Shown here piece after piece: positions 59,336 to 64,000 of a stretch of 64,000 nucleotides of DNA. Below the pieces are notes generated by a model. It was not told the origin of the DNA. It made no database searches and saw only the letters and a program-made list of their open reading frames with translations. Positions within the stretch are counted from its first letter, which is position 1. Each line of letters opens with the position of its first letter. The stretch comes from JAFGLZ01 sp964622545 (GTDB lineage Bacteria > Planctomycetota > Phycisphaerae > UBA1845 > JAFGLZ01). Both the position numbers and the translations under genes were made by a program. The stretch is from positions 9,503 to 73,502 of the forward strand of contig CAZUQM010000036.1 in the NCBI GenBank assembly GCA_964622545.1. Reading direction: 5' to 3'.

Positions 59336-60786
59336 CGGGGCCTCCCCACGAGCCGACCCTTGCTCACGGCGTAGATGTCGTCGCTGACCATCTGGAAGTT
59401 CGGCTTGCGTTTCTCGTAGGCGGCCCGCTCATCGAGCTTCTCCCGATGGAAGGCACGGACCTCGTCGTCCATGGGCACGTCGCCCCAGTCGAGGATGCGG
59501 ATGGCGCCGTCGTTGTCCCGCACGGGCAGGAGGCGTCCGCGGTTGAAGATGGACGGGGCGAACGGCACGTCGATCACCCCCTGTCGCACGCCCGCGGCCG
59601 TGCCCCGGAACAGGTCCCCCTCGCCGAGCTCGAGCAGGCGGTTCAGCAGGACGCGGACCTCCTTCTTGATGATGTCCACCTCCTCGGCGATGGAGAGGCC
59701 CGACAGGACGTCTTGATCGCTCAGCATGTTCATGCTCTGTCGCGTAGCCAGCACGCCCTGGAGGTTGGCCTCCTTGGTCGGCACGCCGAAGGCCTCGTGC
59801 GGCGTCTTGACGATGACCTTGGTCGCCCCGGCGATCGCGGCCACCATACTGCCCAGGGAGATGATGGCGAAGGCCTTGGCCTCGTTTTCAGGGAAGCCGC
59901 CCATCCATTGATGAAACACGGTGGTCAGTTGATAGTCGCTGAACCCGGCCTCGGCGAAGCATTCCTCGCCCAGCTCCTTGAGGGCCCGCATGGCCGCGAC
60001 GTCTTGGATGAGGTTCCCCCCCTGCCCGTAGCCGATCGAGACGCACTTGACGCCTTGGGTCAAGGCAAGCAGCGCTTCCACGATGGCGACCGTGTGGCTG
60101 ACGAAGGGCGGCACCAGCGTGCCGGACAGCGGGCCGAACTGCTCGCGGTTGATGCGAACGCCCCGCCGCTCGTACTCGCCGACGAGCCGGTCGACGTACT
60201 GCCAATCGTAGAGCGATTTCTCGGGGCTGATGCTCTTGGCGTAGGGGATGTTGTACGAGATCCCCCCGCCCTCGAACGAGGTGAAGCCGGCGGCAATGGT
60301 GATCTCGGCCAGCAGCCGGGCCTCCGGCGTGCCGTGCCTGACCTCGACGGGCTTGTCACAGGCCTCGACGACCCTGCGACAGCCGGCCACGCCGTGGTTC
60401 ACCGCTGGAAAGCCGTTCAGGAGCGAAACGCCGGCCTCTCGAGACCGCCTGACCCCGTCGGCGGCCTCCTCGTAGCGGTTCTGACGGGTGTACGAGTCGA
60501 TGGTGGTGGGGAGCAGGTCGGAGTCAGCCTGGAGGTACTGCAAGAGCTCGATGTGCTCGTCGATGAGCGCCACGCCCGCCCTGGGCTGGACGAGCACGCG
60601 CCCCTGGGACACGCCCTCCGAGAGGACGACCGAGAACCGCCTGCTCGGTGTCAGGGCCTTGTGGTACGCGACGGCCTCGTCGAGGTCGACCTCGTCGCCC
60701 GTGGGCCAGGCCTTAAGGACGTCCTTGCGCAGCATCTCAAACGTGTCGTCGTCCAACAGCTCATCCGTCGTCCGTACCATGTCCAT
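59332..60786 (-). CDS. glmE: glutamate mutase epsilon subunit
   Basis: 484 residues from the ATG at 60786; a GTG at 60798 is an alternative. Characteristic segments are VLVQPRAGVALIDEHIELLQYLQ, SVSLLNGFPAVNHGV, FEGGGISYNIPYAKSI and VSIGYGQGGNLIQDVAAM, which line the barrel that binds glutamate and faces the adenosyl-B12 carried by the sigma subunit. It rearranges L-glutamate to (2S,3S)-3-methylaspartate. The sigma-subunit gene ends 23 bp upstream. The usual MutL gene between S and E is absent. Confidence 0.95.
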   Translation of the reverse strand: MDMVRTTDELLDDDTFEMLRKDVLKAWPTGDEVDLDEAVAYHKALTPSRRFSVVLSEGVSQGRVLVQPRAGVALIDEHIELLQYLQADSDLLPTTIDSYTRQNRYEEAADGVRRSREAGVSLLNGFPAVNHGVAGCRRVVEACDKPVEVRHGTPEARLLAEITIAAGFTSFEGGGISYNIPYAKSISPEKSLYDWQYVDRLVGEYERRGVRINREQFGPLSGTLVPPFVSHTVAIVEALLALTQGVKCVSIGYGQGGNLIQDVAAMRALKELGEECFAEAGFSDYQLTTVFHQWMGGFPENEAKAFAIISLGSMVAAIAGATKVIVKTPHEAFGVPTKEANLQGVLATRQSMNMLSDQDVLSGLSIAEEVDIIKKEVRVLLNRLLELGEGDLFRGTAAGVRQGVIDVPFAPSIFNRGRLLPVRDNDGAIRILDWGDVPMDDEVRAFHREKLDERAAYEKRKPNFQMVSDDIYAVSKGRLVGRPR

Positions 60787-60809
60787 GGGACGTCCCACAC
60801 CTCTGCTTG

Positions 60810-61250
60810 CTAGCTTCGTTTCGCGTCAACGTGTCGGGCCGCCAGATCGGCTCGCAGGAGTTCGGTCACCTCGTTCAGGTCCACCGAGGGTGGGAACACC
60901 CGATCGAACCCCATCTGCTTGTAGCGCTGCTCGACGGTCTCGAAGGTCGACTTGCCCACGACGAGGTTCCCCCCGATGTAGAGCAGGATGTCGGGCATGG
61001 ATCTCTCGCGGAACCGCTCCCGCAGGCCGCGGCAATCCAGCTCGCCCTGGCCGTACAGGGACGAGACCAGCACGGCATCGGCCTGGTTCTCGGAGGCCGC
61101 ATCGACGAACTCGTCCTGGCTGACCATGACCCCCAGGTTCACCACACGGAAGCCCGCCTCCGCGAAGTGCCGCTCCAGGATCTTGTTTCCCACCGCATGG
61201 CAGTCCGAACCGATGACTCCCAAGACAACGACCGGTTGTGTATCACTCAT
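60810..61250 (-). CDS. glmS: glutamate mutase sigma subunit (B12-binding)
   Basis: 146 residues forming a Rossmann-type cobalamin domain. The signature DxHxxG is present as D16-x-H18-x-x-G21, with H18 as cobalt ligand; the SxL element (SSLYGQGELDCRGL) and GG element (YIGGNLVVGK) are intact. It carries adenosylcobalamin for the epsilon subunit. It overlaps the upstream regulator-like gene by 8 bp and so is co-translated. Confidence 0.96.
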   Translation of the reverse strand: MSDTQPVVVLGVIGSDCHAVGNKILERHFAEAGFRVVNLGVMVSQDEFVDAASENQADAVLVSSLYGQGELDCRGLRERFRERSMPDILLYIGGNLVVGKSTFETVEQRYKQMGFDRVFPPSVDLNEVTELLRADLAARHVDAKRS

Positions 61251-62070
61251 CTATCTCAGACGACCTTTCGGTTTCCAGGAGATCCGAAATCCGTTCCTCG
61301 ATCCGAATCAGCGAACCTCTGTCCAACTGGTATTCGAACTTGATGATTCGCCCTCCCCGGCCGGCGAAGCCGCGCAGCGCCGCGGCGTCGTCTTTGCCCT
61401 GGCCGAGTGTCGAATCGGGTGGAATCACAAGCACGTCCTTATCGTTGAGGAACTCGGAGAGATACAGGTCGTGCTGCTCGCGACGGCTGTCGACCTGTCC
61501 CGGCGCCGACAGACGCAGACTCAGGTGATCCTTGATGATCCGCAGGAACTCGTCGCTGCGGCAGATCACGCCGATCCGCACCGCATGCCGGAGCCTCTCC
61601 ATCTCGAGCTCCGTCTTCTCGCTCGGGGAGACGCGGGCCTCGAGGATGCGATCGGCCAGCGACGGCACCATGCCCACGAGCTCGTTGTAGTGCGTGGTGG
61701 TCGTCAAGATGAGGTTGAACTGGCCGAGCATGGCCTCGGGGGTCTCGTTCTCGCGCAGCTCGCTCAGCAGGATCCTGTGGATGCGGACCCGCGAGATGTA
61801 GCGCAACTGGTCCTCGAAGATACTGAGGGCCTCCGGGTTGCAGTCGATCGCCACGATGTTGAGGTCCGCGATCCGGGACTCGTGCTCCATGATCTTGAGC
61901 CGCACGAAGGTCTCGATCTCGCGGTAGGTGAACCGCATCGAGCGGAGCTCGCAGAGCATCTCGTCGATGAGGGTCAACGCGCGTTCCTTGCGCCCCCCGC
62001 CACCCGGTACTCCGCTGTCGACGTCGTCTGGCATGATGCTCGATCCGTCCGTCTGGTCAGGTCTCTGCAT
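61243..62070 (-). CDS. regulator-like protein: GntR-type effector domain without HTH
   Basis: 275 residues, start close after GGGAG. Residues about 30-62 are a helical segment (ALTLIDEMLCELRSMRFTYR) of the kind that follows the winged helix in YhcF-like GntR regulators, and residues about 65-260 are a two-lobed ligand-binding domain (DLNIVAIDCNPEALSIFEDQL, FNLILTTTTHYNELVGMVPS, VRIGVICRSDEFLRIIKDHL). The expected N-terminal HTH of about 70 residues is missing: only a Gly-rich, non-HTH leader is present. It heads the methylaspartate operon. It may sense glutamate or a pathway compound and act with a separate DNA-binding protein. The family call is from pattern recognition and moderate. Confidence 0.55.
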   Translation of the reverse strand: MQRPDQTDGSSIMPDDVDSGVPGGGGRKERALTLIDEMLCELRSMRFTYREIETFVRLKIMEHESRIADLNIVAIDCNPEALSIFEDQLRYISRVRIHRILLSELRENETPEAMLGQFNLILTTTTHYNELVGMVPSLADRILEARVSPSEKTELEMERLRHAVRIGVICRSDEFLRIIKDHLSLRLSAPGQVDSRREQHDLYLSEFLNDKDVLVIPPDSTLGQGKDDAAALRGFAGRGGRIIKFEYQLDRGSLIRIEERISDLLETERSSEIDE

Positions 62071-62583
62071 ACGCTCCCACGTTAAGCACGCGTACCGAGA
62101 AGCGGCATCTCGGCCCTCGAGCCACGTCCCATCCAGAAGGCAGAAGAGTCACGGGCGACATGGCGACCATCCCGACTGGAAGGAGAGTTGGTTTCGAGTA
62201 GGTCCCGCGGATCCGGGACCGGGGGAGCAGGCCGACGGGACCGTCCGGACCCCGTGGCCACCGCTTGTCTAGCCATCAAGACCACGACGCGCTCAACCTT
62301 TTCCGTGGTGTCACGGACGCCCTGCGACGTCCGCACGTACCGCACGTACACTATACCATACGGTTCCGGACGCAACCAACGCGTTATCGGATGCGGGGTG
62401 ACCGGGTTCAGGACCGCGCCGGCGGGTGTTGGGCCGGGTCAGCCCTGGTCGGCATCCTCTCGATGCGCCGCCACGCAACGTTGTGGTCCCTTGCTGGAAT
62501 CGGTGTGGGGGTTGGTGTAAGTTGGGTCGGTAGGTTACCAGAACACAAGAGAGGGTTGGGACCACAAGCGAGGAGTGTGCGCC
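62071..62583. other. divergent promoter region
   Basis: 513 bases between the methylaspartate operon (minus) and the last Gfo/Idh/MocA gene (plus). Short frames on both strands have no ribosome site or family likeness. A slightly AT-richer patch with CACTATACCAT lies near 62348-62358. The promoters of both transcription units should be here; no clear operator was found. Confidence 0.45.
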
Positions 62584-63948
62584 ATGCTGAGTCGCAGAGG
62601 GTTTTTGAAGGCCGCGGCGTCTACGGGACCGCTGGTCATGTCGGCCAGGGCGTTCGGGCAGAAGAAGCCGAGCGCGAACGAGATGGTGAACGTGGGGATG
62701 ATCGGACTGGGTGGACGGTGCAAGTACATGGTGAAACCGTGCGCCAAAATCCCCCACGTCCGGGTGGTCGCGGTCTGCGACTGCTTCAAGCCGCGGGTGG
62801 ATGAGTGCATGAAGCACAAGCCCGAAGGTTGGACATGGACCGGCTACACCGACTTTCGGAAGATGATCGAGAAGGAGAACCTGGACGGCGTCCTGGTGGA
62901 AACGACCACGCACGCCCGGGCGTGGATCACGTGTATCGCCATGGAAATGGGGATGGACGTCTTCATCGAAAAGCCGATGTGCCTGACCATCGAGGAAGGC
63001 CGGCACATGGTGAAGGTGGCGCGACGGCACAAGCGGGTGACCCAGGTGGGCACGCAGCAGCGCACGATTGCGCTCAACAACTGGGCGAGCGACCTGGTCA
63101 AGAACGGCGCCCTCGGCAAGGTGACGTCGGTGCTCGCACCCAATTTCATCGCGGCATACCATTGGGAGGACAAACCCGGCCAGGAGATGCCCGAAGGTGG
63201 CGGTGACACGTGGTGGGACATCTGGACGAATCAGGCGGTGTTCCGTCCCTACCACAAAGACTTGCACTATCGCTGGAACCGCTGGTGGGACTATGACGGT
63301 GGTGGAACCTGCTTCGGCATGACGGGCTGGGGCGCGCACAGCTACGACCAGGTCCAGCGGGGGCTCGGCACCGACGAGACCGGGCCCGTCGAGGTCGTGT
63401 TGGAAGAGCCGATGCGCGTCGAGAAGGCCGGCACGTTCGATGAGCGGAAGCCGTCCGAGGACGAAACCGGACAGGACTACTACCACATGGTGAAAGGGCT
63501 CACCGGGTCGCGAGCGAAGGTGCGGATGAAATACGCCAACGGGACCGAGCTGCTGTGTCACCTCGATGCGGATCGGGGCCCCGGACTGGGCTGCATCTTC
63601 GTGGGCGAAAAGGGACGGATCGAGATCAACCGCGACCGAATCTCCGCGCAACCCAAGGAGTTGATCGAGCGTCCCGACCGGCCGGACCATCTCAACGTGA
63701 CCAACACCCAGCCGCACGTCGAGGATTGGGCGGACTGCATCAAGACGCGGAAGCGGTGCGCCGCCGACATCGAGTACGGCCAGCGCAGCAGCACCATCTG
63801 CTATCTCGCGAACATCGTCCGCGAGGTGGGCAAGGTTGGCCAGCCGCTCAAGTGGGACCCGGCTGCCGAGAAGTTTACGAACTGCAACGAGGCCAACGCG
63901 CTGCTGAGCCGCGCCCGCCGCAAGGGGTATGAGCTGCCCAAGGTATAG
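62584..63948 (+). CDS. Tat-exported Gfo/Idh/MocA oxidoreductase
   Basis: 454 residues from the ATG at 62584, eight bases after GAGGAG; a GTG three codons earlier is possible. The twin-arginine signal LSRRGFLKAAASTGPLVMS ends near AFG. The Rossmann motif is MIGLGGRCKYMV, and the EKP motif FIEKPMCLTIEEG carries the catalytic Lys. The C-terminal domain contains WDYDGGGTCFGMTGWGAHSYD. It belongs to the exported group that is abundant in planctomycetes and oxidises sugar rings with bound NAD(P). It is not co-oriented with the methylaspartate operon and is probably independent of it. Confidence 0.92.
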   Translation: MLSRRGFLKAAASTGPLVMSARAFGQKKPSANEMVNVGMIGLGGRCKYMVKPCAKIPHVRVVAVCDCFKPRVDECMKHKPEGWTWTGYTDFRKMIEKENLDGVLVETTTHARAWITCIAMEMGMDVFIEKPMCLTIEEGRHMVKVARRHKRVTQVGTQQRTIALNNWASDLVKNGALGKVTSVLAPNFIAAYHWEDKPGQEMPEGGGDTWWDIWTNQAVFRPYHKDLHYRWNRWWDYDGGGTCFGMTGWGAHSYDQVQRGLGTDETGPVEVVLEEPMRVEKAGTFDERKPSEDETGQDYYHMVKGLTGSRAKVRMKYANGTELLCHLDADRGPGLGCIFVGEKGRIEINRDRISAQPKELIERPDRPDHLNVTNTQPHVEDWADCIKTRKRCAADIEYGQRSSTICYLANIVREVGKVGQPLKWDPAAEKFTNCNEANALLSRARRKGYELPKV

Positions 63949-64000
63949 CAGCCCGTGGTAAAAGTCTTGTTGACAGATGGAGTATGATGCAGGCTGTAGG

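Noticed and set aside
63970..63988. TTGACA followed by TATGAT at the right edge as a sigma-70 promoter
   Set aside because: The two hexamers are only 7 bp apart, far from the needed 16-18 bp, and the window ends before any gene.

Overview
The window is GC-rich, and long antisense open frames are common. The gene content points to a Planctomycetota-like bacterium of the PVC group, probably living anaerobically or microaerobically. The evidence is Tat-exported Gfo/Idh/MocA oxidoreductases, DUF1080 proteins, sulfatases, GH95, DUF4091 and GH42-like secreted enzymes, PRC-barrel and BON stress proteins, class I Fe-S fumarase, B12-dependent glutamate mutase and multihaem cytochromes. This placement is inferred from gene content only. 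No rRNA, tRNA, CRISPR array, insertion sequence or phage gene was recognised.

Region 1 (1-19.6 kb) is a stress and envelope island. It holds two BON proteins (one cut by the window edge), a dihaem cytochrome c, two tiny DUF1328 membrane proteins, an OmpR-type two-component pair and a VOC protein. It also has an encapsulated-ferritin-like protein with no shell gene beside it, and two PRC-barrel proteins flanking an ECF sigma factor with a cysteine-rich N-terminus. A site-2 protease with CBS domains, a proline-rich protein, an S10-type peptidase, a Tat-exported aldo/keto reductase, several small lipoproteins including an entericidin-like one, and a CzcD-type metal exporter complete it. A non-coding block at 15.5-16.0 kb carries two tandem 245-bp units full of perfect hairpins.

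Region 2 (19.7-26.4 kb, minus strand) is the most striking part. One compact operon encodes a single polypeptide joining a molybdopterin oxidoreductase to a cysteine desulfurase, then an ABC ATPase, then a fused betaine-type binding protein/permease, then an EgtD histidine methyltransferase. The combined reading is oxygen-independent ergothioneine synthesis (hercynine made by EgtD, sulfurised by the metallopterin/desulfurase fusion) together with a dedicated betaine or ergothioneine uptake system.

Region 3 (26.7-32.7 kb) has a coiled-coil protein, a cytosolic aldo/keto reductase, a PAS-PAS-kinase-receiver hybrid, an APC permease and a hemerythrin-domain protein.

Region 4 (33-51.2 kb) is a polysaccharide-processing region: two sulfatases, a GH42-like protein, a DUF4091 protein with carbohydrate-binding modules, a GH95 fucosidase, two DUF1080 proteins and two Tat-exported Gfo/Idh/MocA proteins. 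Sulfated, fucose-containing glycans are a reasonable target, but this is inference.

Region 5 (51.3-62.1 kb, minus strand) holds a tetrahaem cytochrome fused to a SUMF1-like domain, ApbE, and a nearly gapless methylaspartate operon. The operon encodes glutamate mutase S and E, methylaspartate ammonia-lyase, AtuA, DUF4387, a P-loop protein, split class I fumarase/mesaconase and a regulator-like protein without an HTH. It should convert glutamate to mesaconate and citramalate. A further Gfo/Idh/MocA gene closes the window.
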